From positions 15,697-54,070 of the forward strand of contig BDDC01000569.1 in assembly GCA_001662425.1 (NCBI GenBank): a DNA stretch of 38,374 nt, written 5' to 3'. Below are positions 18,001 through 28,700 of the stretch, one piece after another. This stretch comes from Chlamydomonas sphaeroides (Eukaryota; Chlorophyta; Chlorophyceae; Chlamydomonadales; Chlamydomonadaceae). Both the position numbers and the translations under genes were made by a program. The notes under the pieces were generated by a model that was given only the letters and a program-made list of their open reading frames with translations, searched no databases and was not told the DNA's origin. Positions within the stretch are counted from its first letter, which is position 1. Every line of letters starts with the position of its first letter.

Positions 18001-21000
18001 GTGCAGGCGGCTGGGCCGGAGCGTGGAGGGTCATGCGGCAGCGGCTCGTGGCCCTGGCGCCTGACCCGTCCCTGTCATGCCTCGGCGCAGGTGCGCGTGC
18101 ACGGGCTGCGGCCTCTGCGCGTCATGGTACTGGGCCCCGCCGCCAGCGGCAAGAGCACGCAGTGCTCGCTGCTGGCGGAGCACTTTGGCATGCCGCACGT
18201 CAACGTGGGAGACCTCATCTTCGACGAGGTCAAGAAGAAGAGCGCGCTGGGCCTGGAGGCCAAGGAGTACATGGACGCCAGCAAGACGGTGCCGGACAGG
18301 TGCGGGCGCAGCGACCGGAGCTATCCATGGCCTCCTTCGCCCTTCATAAGGGGCTTGCAATGGCGCGAGGCCATAAAGGCCAGGTGCCGTATGGAGTGTC
18401 CCTCTCCCCAAAACTCCAACCGTCGTCTCGCACCCCGGCCTTCTTTTTCCCCTTCCAGGTTCTTTTACGACCTGCTTGCCAAGCGGCTGTCGGAGCCCGA
18501 CTGCGTGGCCCGAGGCTGGCTGCTGGACGGCTTCCCGCACACAGCCGACCAGTGCGCGCAACTCATTGACCGGGGCCTCGTGCCGGACAAGGTGAGGCCC
18601 CGCCACCGTCCCGTGCCCAACCACAGCTCCGTGTCTTGCTGCAGGCCCCAGAGCCCGCCTGGAACCCCGTGTCGTTATGAATCCAATCGGAGCATCGGGG
18701 TGTGCATTGCCGTGCAGAAGTGCGCGCTGGCAGCATGCCAGCCACCGCCATCGCCATGCGAACCGGTCCCTTACCGCGGTCCCGCAGGTGTTGCTGCTGG
18801 AGGGCGAGCACGCCACGCTGCTGGACCGCACGCGCTACCGCCGCTACGACCCTGTCACGGGCCGCGTGTACCACATGCCCGACGACGGGACCGACGCGCT
18901 CAGCCCGCCCATACGGCCGGAGCGGCCCGACGGCAACCTCGACGCTGATGTCGCGGCAAGGTGGGCCGGGGCACGACAGGATCCGGGGCCATAATGGCGG
19001 CAATGTGAAGCCATACCCTCGGGGCCCATGTGATGACATGCACGGCTGTCGCGGTGCAGTATGCGGACGATAGGTTGTCGCTGTCGACGCCTTTGTCGGA
19101 CCGCCCCCGAGCGCGTTCTCGGTGCTGTGTCTTGCTTGTTTCCCTCCTCAGGCTGGTGCCCCGCCACGACGATAGCGAGGAGAACGTGCTGGCGCGCCTG
19201 TCACTGGCGGATGCTCACAACGCAGCCATACGGGACGCGTACGAGGACTGCTCTCTGAGGCTCAACAGCACAGCAGACCCACGACAGGTGCGGTGGAAGG
19301 GCGCAAGGCGGCCCCACTAAGCGCTGCAAGCCCAACCGGAGCCCCAAGCCCGAGCCGCCCGCCCCTCCCCACTCGCAGATCTTCCAACTGGCGGTGGATT
19401 TCCTGACCCTGGAGGCCCGCATGCCGGAGCTGCAGGTGCGAGCAGGCGACCGCTACGGCAGGCTTATTGCACCGCCGGTTACCGCAGGGCCTACCCCCTG
19501 TCCGACCCGCAGCCCACGGCCCCACCCTGTCCTCCTCCACCGTGTCCCTCCAACCCCCTCCCTCCCCTGCCCCGCCCCAACCCCGGCCCAGGTGGTGCCC
19601 AGCTCCAGCCTCAAGGAGCTGCAGTACCTGGTGGCCACCACCCTGCGCTACCGCCGCCGCCAGCTGCTGCTGCTGCAGCAGGACGACGGCCGAGTGTACT
19701 GGGTCGACTCCAAGGAGGTGCTCGGCAGCAACTCCCACTGCGCGCTGCTGTGCCAGGTGCGGCCGCTGGCCTCCTCCTGCCTGCGCACCTTCCCACCCGG
19801 GGCTTACGATCGGAGGTTTGCAACTAGTTCGTTACTACCATGGTACATCCCACCCCGGCCCTCCCGCCCAAGCCGCTCACATGCCGCCTACTACCCCAGC
19901 TCACGCACCTCACTCACCTGCCTCCCCCCACCATGCGCCCGCAGGACCCGTCCGCCTACCCCTCGCACCAGCTCCGCCGCGTGGACACCTCCAAGCTGTC
20001 CCGCGTGGCGCTGCTGTACGTGGACAGCCCCGAGCCCACGCGGCTGCTGGCCAGCCTGTCCACGGGGCCGCAGTACCCGCTGCTGGAGGACCCGCCGCCG
20101 CCGCGCAATGTGCTGGTGCTGGCGGGTCCCGCGGGCGTGGGCAAGAGCACGGTGCTGGCGTCGCTGCTCACGGTGAGGACGTTGGGTTAGCCACGTGAAG
20201 CCACGGCTAGGGTGGGGGGGCACAGCGCCGGGCGTTCGGCCGTGGATGCATCCAGACACGATTCCGCCTGCCTGCCTCCTTTCGCGGCCCCAGGCCTGCC
20301 CCTCACAGCTGGAGCTTGTGCCGGTCATCACCTCGCGACCGCCGCTGCGCCGCGAGCCGCCCGCGGCCGTGATGCTGGTGCCGCCCGCGGCCGACGGCAC
20401 GGGCGAGCGGGTGGCGCAGGGGCGCGGCGGGCTGGGGCCCTACGGCCGCGATGCGCTCGCCATCGCCTGCTGCGTGTCCACCGAGGACTTCGCGGACGCC
20501 GAGGCCGAGGAGCAGCTGTGGGGCACCTGCGTGGGCTGGGACGGGCACCAGTACGGCGTCTCCCGGGCGGCGCTGGCGGCCGTGTGGGCCGCCGGCAAGC
20601 TGCCGGTACTGGAGGCGCCGCTGGAGTTGGCGGTGGCGCTCAAGGAGCTCAGCAACCAGGTGCTGCCGCCGGCCGTGCTGCCGCCGCCCGGCACGGCGCC
20701 GCACACGGCCTCTGGCCAGGCCCCCATGACGCCCATGACGACCGGGCTGCAGTCCATGCCCTCCGTCATGTCGGCCGTGCACGGCGCGCTGTCCGCCATG
20801 CCGTCCACGCTGTCCACGGGCGGCGCCGCGGCCGCCGAGGCGTCCGTGGCGCCGGCGCACGGCGGGCCGGTGCTGAACGCACGCGTGGTGTACATGGCGG
20901 TGGAGGTGGCGGAGCTGGACGTGCGGCTGCGGCTGCAGGACCAGCGCGAGGAGGAAGCGCTGGGCAGGTGCATACTGGCGGCGCAGCGCGAGGCCGCCAC

Positions 21001-23104
21001 ACTAGCGCAGCTGCAGGCGGATGCAGCGGCGCACGCAGCCCTGCTGGCCAAGCCGGCCGCCGCGCCGCGCTCCGGCACCGTCTCGCGCGTCAGCACACCG
21101 CCGGCCGCGGCCTCTCGGCACGCGGCCCCGCCCCCACCTCCTCCCCCGCCGCCGCCCGCGCCGCCTGTGCCCGACCTCGTCCTGTCCGCCACGGACCCCG
21201 TCATCACATTCCACGCAGCCAAGCAGCTCGCGGCGGACAGCTGGCGGCGGCCGCGGTCGCAGGTGGCTGGGCAGCTGGTGCTGGAGGAGTTTGACTGGCT
21301 GTCCCCCGGCGGCCGGCCCGGGCGCACCGTGCTGCGGCTGCGCACACTCATGTCCAACGCCTCGCTGCTGGAGCTGCCCCGCGGCCGCCACGTGCTGCGC
21401 ATCAACAGCGACCCGCTCTTCCTGCACGCCGTCACCTTCATGTCAGCCACGCCCTGCACCGTGGGCGAGTACAGCGGCGTCATGCCGCTGGCCTGCCCCA
21501 GCGCGCACGTGGCGCCGCTCGAGGGCCGCTACCCCGAGGTGGCCGCCGGCGCCGTGGGGCTGCTGTTCCGCTACAACCTGGCGGTGCCGGAGCGGCTCAC
21601 CATGGCCGCCTACCTGTCCATCAACGGCGAGGAGATGCGGGCAGCCACGAGGCTGCTGCTGGTGGACCGCGCCACGGGCGACGCGCGGCCGCTGCCCAGC
21701 AACCGGCTGCACGCCACGCAGCTGGAGCCCAACGCCGGCGGCGCGGGGTACTGCCTGCTGGCGCTGTACGACACGGCCGCGAGGGCAGTGCCCGAGGAGG
21801 GCAGCTACGGCCTGACGGTCACCTCCTCGGCGCCGCTGGGCGCGTCCGTTGGCGAGGCGCCGTGCCACCGCTGCGAGGCGTTTGTGGAGGCGTACCGGCC
21901 CAACGGCCGCCACGTGCTGGGTCGCCACGTCATCAGCACCACCGTCTCCTCGCAGCTGGCCGTGGTGGCCACTACGGAACCGCGGCTGCCGTTCCGGCTG
22001 GTGCTGCAGGAGGCGCAGACGGGGCGCGAGGTGACGTGGCTGGGCAGCCCCGACTACCGGGAGCTGGTGACGGTGCACAGCAACGAGGGTCTGGCCGCGG
22101 CGGCGCCCGCGCCAACGGCTTCGGCGCCCGGCTTCGGGCCCAGCCCCGCGCCCGAGGGCTACGCGCTGATCGCCGACATCAGCATCAAGCCGGGCAAGTA
22201 CCTGCTGTCCGCGGTGCTGGACGCGGCCGCGTGCCCGCCGGGGCTGCAGCCCGACCCCACCACCGGCATCATGCCCGGCTCGCAGCCCGTGGCGCTGAAG
22301 CTGTGGGTGCACCCCAGCGCCGACGAGAAGGCATGCACCGTGGTGCCCGACCCGGCGCTCGCAAAGTACGTGCAGGGCGTGTACGACAAGTGGAACACGG
22401 CGCCCGTGCAGCTCATAGCGCAGCCGGCGCCGGGCGCCGTGGCGGCCGCAAAGGGCGGCAAGCCGTCGCCCGCTGCCGGCGCGCCCAGCAGCAAGAATGT
22501 GGTGGGGAGCCGCTCCACCATCGCGGCGGGCATGCTTGAGCGGTACCGCAGCGAGCAGGCGGCGCAGCAGGGAGCGACAGGGGCAGGTAGCACGCGGCCG
22601 AGCACTCCCGGCACGCCCGAGCCGCCGGGCACGCCTCCGCCGGAGCGCGCGGACCGCGGCGCGGTGTTGGATGGCGCTGTGAGCCGCGTGCTCAAGGACG
22701 GCACCGTGCTATCCATGGAGCCGGCGGCACAGGTCAAGACGCTGACCAGCAAGGCGCCAACGCTGCTACGGCCGGAGCAGCTGGCGGCACGGCAGGCCGA
22801 GGTCATGGAGACGGCGGCGGCCGTGGGCGCGGCGCGGCTGGCGGTGGTGGCCAAGGCGCTGGAGTCCAATAAGGGCGAGCGTGCGGGCTTCCGGGCCAAG
22901 CAGGTCAGCAGCTTTGCGGAGTGGCGCGCGGCGCGGGTGCGGGCGCAGCAGGAGGCCGTCAGCAAGCGGGCAGAGGTGGCGGCGAGCGTCAAGGCGGCGG
23001 CCGCAGAGGCGTACGCAGCGGCGAACCCGCCGCCGCCGGAGCCGTCGCTGCCGCCGGCCAAGGGGCACGGCAAGAGCACGGCGGGGCCGGCGGCGGTGTC
23101 ATAG
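12002..23104 (+). CDS. FAP42: FAP42-type flagellar central-apparatus protein with multiple guanylate kinase-like and one adenylate kinase domain, ~2530 aa
   Basis: Twenty-one exons: 12002-12152, 12473-12789, 13195-13305, 13541-13744, 13918-14818, 14993-15141, 15270-15339, 15455-15687, 15830-16465, 16634-16768, 16930-17283, 17397-17570, 17696-17941, 18091-18299, 18459-18591, 18788-18960, 19152-19287, 19379-19435, 19592-19756, 19945-20172, 20294-23104; all phases agree. ATG context AAAATGG is good. Residues ~157-245 resemble the calpain-like part of androglobin (GKYKIKLFIMDTWRTVVVDD, then IPVDLFGRPLL). Guanylate-kinase-like modules start near residues 315, 553, 792, 1012 and 1573; an adenylate-kinase module (GPAASGKSTQ) starts near 1239, with WLLDGFPHT. 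After a polyproline run (~1873) the C-terminus is again androglobin-like. Chlamydomonas FAP42, a C1b central-pair protein, has this kinase-rich architecture (from memory). Only some P-loops keep the lysine. Confidence 0.85.
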
Positions 23105-24113
23105 CGGGTAGCGCTTGGGGTTCGTGTTGGGTTCGTGCTAGGTAGGGGCACTGATGCTGTGGTATGGCAGAGATGCAAGTACGTTCGTGCGGCTGGCACG
23201 TCTTGGTGGGTTCAGGTTGGAAGACTCCTTCTCGGTTACTCGCGACGGCTGCAGAGCTGTGCGGGCGTGCGGTGACCCTTGACGTACGTGACTCTACACC
23301 GGACACATGCCGCTGCGCCCAAGCGGTCTTGCAACATGGAGCCCTCCATCAGTGGCCCCATGCAGCATGAGCGCCGCCCCATGCATCGTACCCGCTCGTT
23401 CCGGTGGCGTCCAAGCCCCATGCTCCCCGCTCGCGGGCGGCACGCCACACACAGCCAACGCTCAGCTCCATGCTGGTAGGGGTGCCGAGGCACGTTTGCA
23501 GCAAGAGCACTGCAAACCAAATGGACCCAAACGCGCCGACATGCAGGGCACCTCAGGCATGCGCTGGAACGGACAGAGCAGCGCATGGCTTGCACACTGT
23601 CGGCGTTTCGGCGAGTCTGGCATATGGCTGGCATGCGCCCATGTGCGGGCTGCCTCGCGTATTCTGTACAGAGTACAGTATAGCTCACGCACATGACACG
23701 ACGGCAAAGACAGGCATGAGGGGCACAGCCAGCCTCAACGATGGCAACAGTCGTCGGGGTCTCGTGGATCAAACGCGGGTCCCGCAAACAACCCCGACTC
23801 ATGATATGTTCGTCGCAGTCGGCAGCACAAACCTAAAATAAGAACGACCTCCCTTGGAGACGCTGTTTCCGGGGCCGTCGTGCCCCTTGCTTGCAGCTAC
23901 TGCCGCTGTGGACCACGCGGCACAGTTAGAACATAGCGTCCAGGCCCCACACGCAGGCCGCATAGCCCTCAGGGCTCAGCCACAGCTCTGCTACACAGCC
24001 GCCCCATCGCCCCACATTCACGCCCTGGTGCCCAGCAGCCCAGCTCCCATCTGCTCCTCGCACAGCGTCTCTTAGCAGCACCGGTCCAGGACGAACGCCC
24101 TGTCCAGTGCCGC
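23105..24113. other. Convergent intergenic region between the FAP42-like and SPC24 genes
   Basis: About 1 kb between two stop codons facing each other. It must contain both 3' UTRs. Short open frames occur on both strands but none shows a recognisable domain, a splice-consistent extension or a good start. No TGTAA was noticed at the expected distance from either stop. Small perfect inverted repeats are present, CTGTAC-AGA-GTACAG at 23664-23678 and GTGCC-GA-GGCAC at 23482-23493; their meaning is unknown. Confidence 0.5.
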
Positions 24114-25159
24114 TCACAGCAGCTCCCACAGCGCGTTGGTCAGCTCAAACCGGCTGACGGTGCTGGGGTCGAAGTTGAAGATGCGGATGTCGCCGGACGT
24201 GCTGTCCGACACGGTCCCCGCCACGGCCTGCGGCTGGTCCAGACGCCACGTGACACGCGTGATGTGCGCGTACATGCTGAGCTGGTGCCTGGGGCGGCAG
24301 CGAGGTGGGCAGCATGCAGGCACAGGGGGGGTTCTTTGGGTTGTTGGCAACGTGCTGGAGGGGCTGGCTCAGGCAACAGAGTCGGCGCAGGAGCGTTCGC
24401 TTGCGTGGTGGTCGCGGAGGGACGGACCATTACAGGGGACTCTTCAAGCGGTAAGGCAGCTGTCCTACTTCGGAAGGCGTGACGCAGGGCGTTCCTGAGG
24501 CGTCAGGGGCCTGCGTACCGTATGAGCGCCTCCTCGCCCTTGCTCATCTCCGCGGCCTGCTGTGCCGCGGCGTGCGCGTTGCGCAGCTCCTCCTCCACCT
24601 GGACGCGCTGCTGCTCTTGGGACGTGCGGGAGGGACGAAAACAGGACGGAGGCATCTTGTAAGCCTTCTCCTTGCCCAGGCGCGCTAATCGCAGGGCGAC
24701 ATAGGCAGCCTGCGCGAAGCACCCCCCACGCCCAGCCCGTCCGTCCCCAGCCGAGACTCATCTGGCCTCCTCGTCCAGCTCATCTATGAGTTGTTTTGCC
24801 ACGTCTATTTGCCGCTGAAGAGCAGCCACGCGCTCGGCGTGCAGGCCTTCCCGTTGGGGGTAGGCTGCGGACGCCTCCAGCTCCTGCACCTGCCGTGAGA
24901 GGTCTGCGGGGTAGCGCAACGGTGGACGTTTGTCAGCCGGGAGTAGTCAACGGCGCGCCAGCAAGCTGCGTTTCCGCTTGCACTTACCCTTGATGGTGCT
25001 GCGTGCGTCAGCCTCGCGCGAGCAGCACGCCTGGCAAATGTCGGTGATGTCCCGCTCCACAGCGAGCACGCTGTCATAGTCACCGCGCTTGTTGTAGTCC
25101 TGGTACAAGGCCTTCATGATTTGCACTTCGTCCGCGAAGAGCTCTGTCGCTCGCGCCAT
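24114..25159 (-). CDS. SPC24: Kinetochore protein SPC24 (NDC80 complex subunit), 192 aa
   Basis: Four exons: 25159-24988, 24903-24767, 24613-24519, 24288-24114; 193 codons including stop. The ATG at 25159 (MARATELFADEVQIM) was chosen because the longer frame upstream opens only with TTG. The N-terminal two thirds are charged and heptad-like (DLSRQVQELEAS, VAALQRQIDVAKQLIDELDE, QVEEELRNAHAAAQQAAEM), a coiled coil that would pair with SPC25. The C-terminal globular RWD-type domain reads LSMYAHITRVTWRLD, then IRIFNFDPSTVSRFELTNAL and WELL. This matches the SPC24 pattern of YA-x-IT-x-W followed by F-x-FD and a terminal LW-x-LL. Length is near the usual ~200 aa. Exon 2 appears to end at a GC donor (24766-24765), since no in-frame GT is available. 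Role: microtubule attachment at the kinetochore. Confidence 0.8.
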
Positions 25160-25706
25160 GGTGGCCAGCGCTGACTGCCGATACTTTGGTGCTCCCAATT
25201 AGCTATGCTTCCTCAATTGCGCGCGCAGAGTTTGCAGAAATAAATTGCAGAGCGAGAATTGGAGGCTTGGTTTGAGCTGTCGCTAAGTCGACAGCTTTGC
25301 GGTCTGTGAAGATTGAGTTGCCCTTCTAGCGTGAGGCTTTGGTTGATGTAGAACTGTGCGTCTTACCTGAGGAGGGCTGGCAGCGTGTGCTCGCGAATTC
25401 GTGTCCCCGCTGGTTGTCCCCCGCCCCGGGCCCCCGGCCCCAACGAGGCCGGTGGCCGGACACAAGCCAGCAACTCTCCCTCGCCACGTGCCAGCAATGA
25501 AGACACCAATGGGAAGCTCACGGCACAGGGGCCACGCAGCGGATGCAAGTAGCGAAGACATGGCAACCCGAATCTCTACGCAGTGCACGCCGTTCCATAC
25601 GCTGTCGCGGCAGCGGTGTTACACCAGGGTCTCGAGCCCGGAGTGCGCGCCGCCCACCTCCAGCACTTTCCTACGCTCCCACCACCATCACCAACCCGTC
25701 CCTGAC
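25160..25706. promoter_or_regulatory. SPC24 upstream region and 3' end of the OPR-like gene
   Basis: Spacer between two minus-strand genes. A minus-strand TGTAA at 25619-25623, 84 nt after the stop of the OPR-like gene, is a good poly(A) signal candidate. Nearer SPC24 is a perfect 8-bp inverted repeat, AGCTGTCG (25275-25282) and CGACAGCT (25289-25296), with a 6-nt spacer, about 115-140 nt upstream of the SPC24 ATG. It may be a transcription-factor site or a hairpin; this is inference. No other coding exon is seen. Confidence 0.45.
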
Positions 25707-28700
25707 CTACAGCTCCGCCGGCCAGCGCCACCACTCCGGGCTCACGTCCTCGCCCAGCGCCGTGCCCACGTCCGACCCGGCCCCCTCGCCCACGTCCACG
25801 CCCTTGCCCGCCGCCTCCAGCTGCCGCAGCCGCAGCCTCAGGTTGTCCTCCGCCCCCGACGGCGCCGAGTAGCCCGGGTAGTCCACCCCCAGCGTGTCCA
25901 GCAGCCACCGCAGCTCCAGCGCGCCAAAGGCCTCGCGCTTGTCATGCGCGCGGCGCACCAATGCATCCACCACGCTGCCCGGGCCTAGCTGCGAGGCGAC
26001 GTCGGGGCACAACCGCGCCAGCGCCGCCAGCGTGAGCGGGTAGCACGCGGGGCTGAGCCGCGCGCCGTCGGCCGTGAGCCGGTGCAGCGCGGCCGCCAGC
26101 CAAGGCTCGGGCGGGCGGTAGCCCAGCAGCGACAGGCCGCGCAGCATGAGCGCCACGTGGTCGGGCGACGAGGCGCGTGGGGCGGAGGGTCCGGTGGGAG
26201 CGGCCTCCAGCAGCGGCAGCGTGTGCACGAAGAAGGACTGCGGCGGCGGTGCGGGATGTTGGGGCACAGAGGTCGAGTTGACGGCATGGCCGGGCGAGCT
26301 CGGCGCGAAGTAGGTGTGACTGGGACACGGCGAGACCGGCGAAGCAAGAGCCCCTCCCCAGGCCCCCCCCAGCCCTTCCCCACGCACCTGGGTCCAGTCC
26401 TTGGTCACCTCAGCGCCCGCGTCCGCAACGAAGTGCACCAGCCGCGCCGCCGACGCGCCGTCCAGCCCGCCGCCCTGCATGGCTGCCAGTCCGGCGCGCG
26501 CCGCGCCGTCGGCCCAGCCCTGCTCCGGCCGCCGCCGCAGCGCCTGCACGCTGTGCAGCGCCACACTCAGCTCCTCGGGGCCCAGCTCCGGCAGCGCGTG
26601 CGCCAGCGCGGACCGGTAGCCCGCCTGCCACTCGGCGTCCGGCACCGTGCCCATGCGGGCCAGGCACCAGCCGACGCGCGCCAGCGCGCCGGGGCTCATT
26701 GCGGCAGCGCCGCCGGAGGGCGACATGGCGGCGGCGGCGGCCTGCAGCCACTCGCCAACGAAACGCCACGACGGCAGCGCGCGGAAGCCGGCGCAGCGCC
26801 AGAGCAGGCGCGCCAGTTCGTCAGGTGGCAGCGAGGCCAGCTCCGACTCGGCGGCGGCCGGCGCGACGGCGCCAAGGTCCAGCAGCGCCGCCAGCTGCAC
26901 CGCCTTCGGCCGCAGACGCGCCGCCGCCAGCACGTCGAGCGCCGCCAGGCGCTGGGACGCCGTCAGGCGTTGCGACGCGGCATAGCGCTGCATCTCAGCG
27001 TCGGCCTTGGATACCGCCCGGTCGCCGGACCGCTTCGCCGGCGGCAGCTGCCGCGGCTTGGTGGCCGCCTCCATCAGCGGCGGCAGCAGCGACTCCTGCA
27101 GCGCGGTCGCGAGGCCCTCGTTGGGGACCAGTCCCAGGCGGCACAGCAGCAGCCGCAGGCCTTCGAGCACGGCGCCCAGGTCCTCCAGCCGCAGGTAGGG
27201 CAGCTGCGCCTCCAGGCCAAACTCCAGGCCCAGCAGCAGCAGCGGCGGCGGCCGGTAGCGCAGGCCGGCGTAGGTCCGCAGCAGCGGCAGCGCCTGCTCC
27301 AGGCCCAGCGCCTCGGCGTGCGGCTGCAGCGCCGCCGAGTGGGCGTCCAGGAAGGCCGCGACGGCGGCGGAGCCATCGCCGCTACCCAGCGCACCGGCGG
27401 CCTGCAGCGCCGGCAGCGCCGCAGCCAGGCCCTCGGCATCGAGCTCCGCCAGGCGCGGCTGCAGTTGGCGCAGCAGCGCGGCGCCAGCGGCAGCGTCGAG
27501 CTTCACGCCCTGCGCCGCCGCGAAGGCCGCGACCGCCGCCGTATCGGCGGCGGTCAGCGCCGCCAGGCGCTCCGGCGGCGCCAGCGCCGCCGCCAGCAGC
27601 ACCGACACGGCCGGGGCCGACGACGACGGCGCCGTCAAGGTGCGCATGGAGAAGCCACGGGCCGTGGTGTACTCCAGGAGCTGCACCAGCTGCTGCGGAC
27701 GCAGCGCACGCGGCGCGGCCGCCACGGCCTCGACCCACATCGCAAGCTGCTGATCGTTGGGCCCCGCGCCCAGCCGCGTCAGGCTCAGCGCGCATACGTG
27801 CAGCGACCGCACCGCCGCCGCCGCCGCCGCCGCCCGGCTGGCGCCGGGCTTGGAGGCCGAGGGCGCCGCGAACACAGCGGCCTTGAGCTTCTGCAGCTCA
27901 CCCTCGAGCGGGCTGTAGCCCGCCGCCAGGCAGGCGTCCAGCACGGGGGCCAAGTGCTCATGCGGCACACCGCCGCTGCGCGCGCCGCGGTTCGCCAGCA
28001 GCCGCGCCGCCGGCGCCAGCAGCGCGGGCGGCAGCGGGCTGCCGCGCAGCGCCGCCGATGCTGCGCCGACAGCGGCTGCCAGGCGCTCCGTCGGCAGCGC
28101 GAGAGAGGCCGCGGGCGTGGGCTGCTGGCTCGAGCCGCTGCGGGCGCTCACCTCCATCGTCACCTCGACCACTGCGGCCGCACGCGCAAGCGCCGATAGC
28201 TCCCGGACCGCGGTGCCGATGTCGCCGCCGGCCGCTGCGGGCGCCGCCGCGGCCGCCTCTTCGATGGGGGCTGCGGCTGCGGCCGCCTGGTGCGCCAGCT
28301 GCAACTCGACCCACAGCCGCGCCAGAGCAGCCTCGGGCGCCATTGGCGGCTCCTCTGGCTCTGGCTCTGGCTCTGGCTCTGGCTCGGGCGTGGGCCCGGG
28401 CTCGGGCTGCGGCTGGGGCTCGGGCGCCGGCACCGGCTGCGGCTGGGGCTCGAGGTCAAGCGCGGCCACAGGGGCCGGGGTCGGGGACGCCGGCACCTGG
28501 TGCTGCGCGGCGGCAGGTGGCGCCTCCGCCTCAGCCGGAACAGGGGCCAGCTCGGGCTGCAGCTCCGGCTCCGTCGCCGGCTCGGCGGCAACGGCCTCCT
28601 GCGCAGCGACGACGGGCTCAGCCTGGACCTCCAGCACAGCGGTGGACACAGCCGCCACCGCTGCACTAACGCTCAGTGGCTGCGGCTGCAGCTCTTTCTC

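Noticed and set aside
13918..18591. Separate guanylate kinase and adenylate kinase genes
   Set aside because: All exons join in phase with GT-AG introns and no stop or start between modules. The order matches a single FAP42-type protein.
22159..23199. A 346-codon open frame on the minus strand, and similar ones at 15328-16912 and 20440-21483
   Set aside because: These are antisense shadows of the FAP42-like exons, without splice-consistent neighbours or recognisable motifs.
23404..23841. A 145-codon open frame between FAP42 and SPC24 as a new gene
   Set aside because: It has no domain, no coding-like composition, and lies where both 3' UTRs must be.
25160..25198. An SPC24 start 13 codons upstream of 25159
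   Set aside because: The codon there is TTG, not ATG. The ATG at 25159 gives a normal-length protein.
26082..28199. A 705-codon open frame on the plus strand
   Set aside because: It is antisense to the large OPR-like exon. It is rich in Arg and Gln as expected for a shadow of Ala/Leu/Pro-rich GC codons, with no domain.
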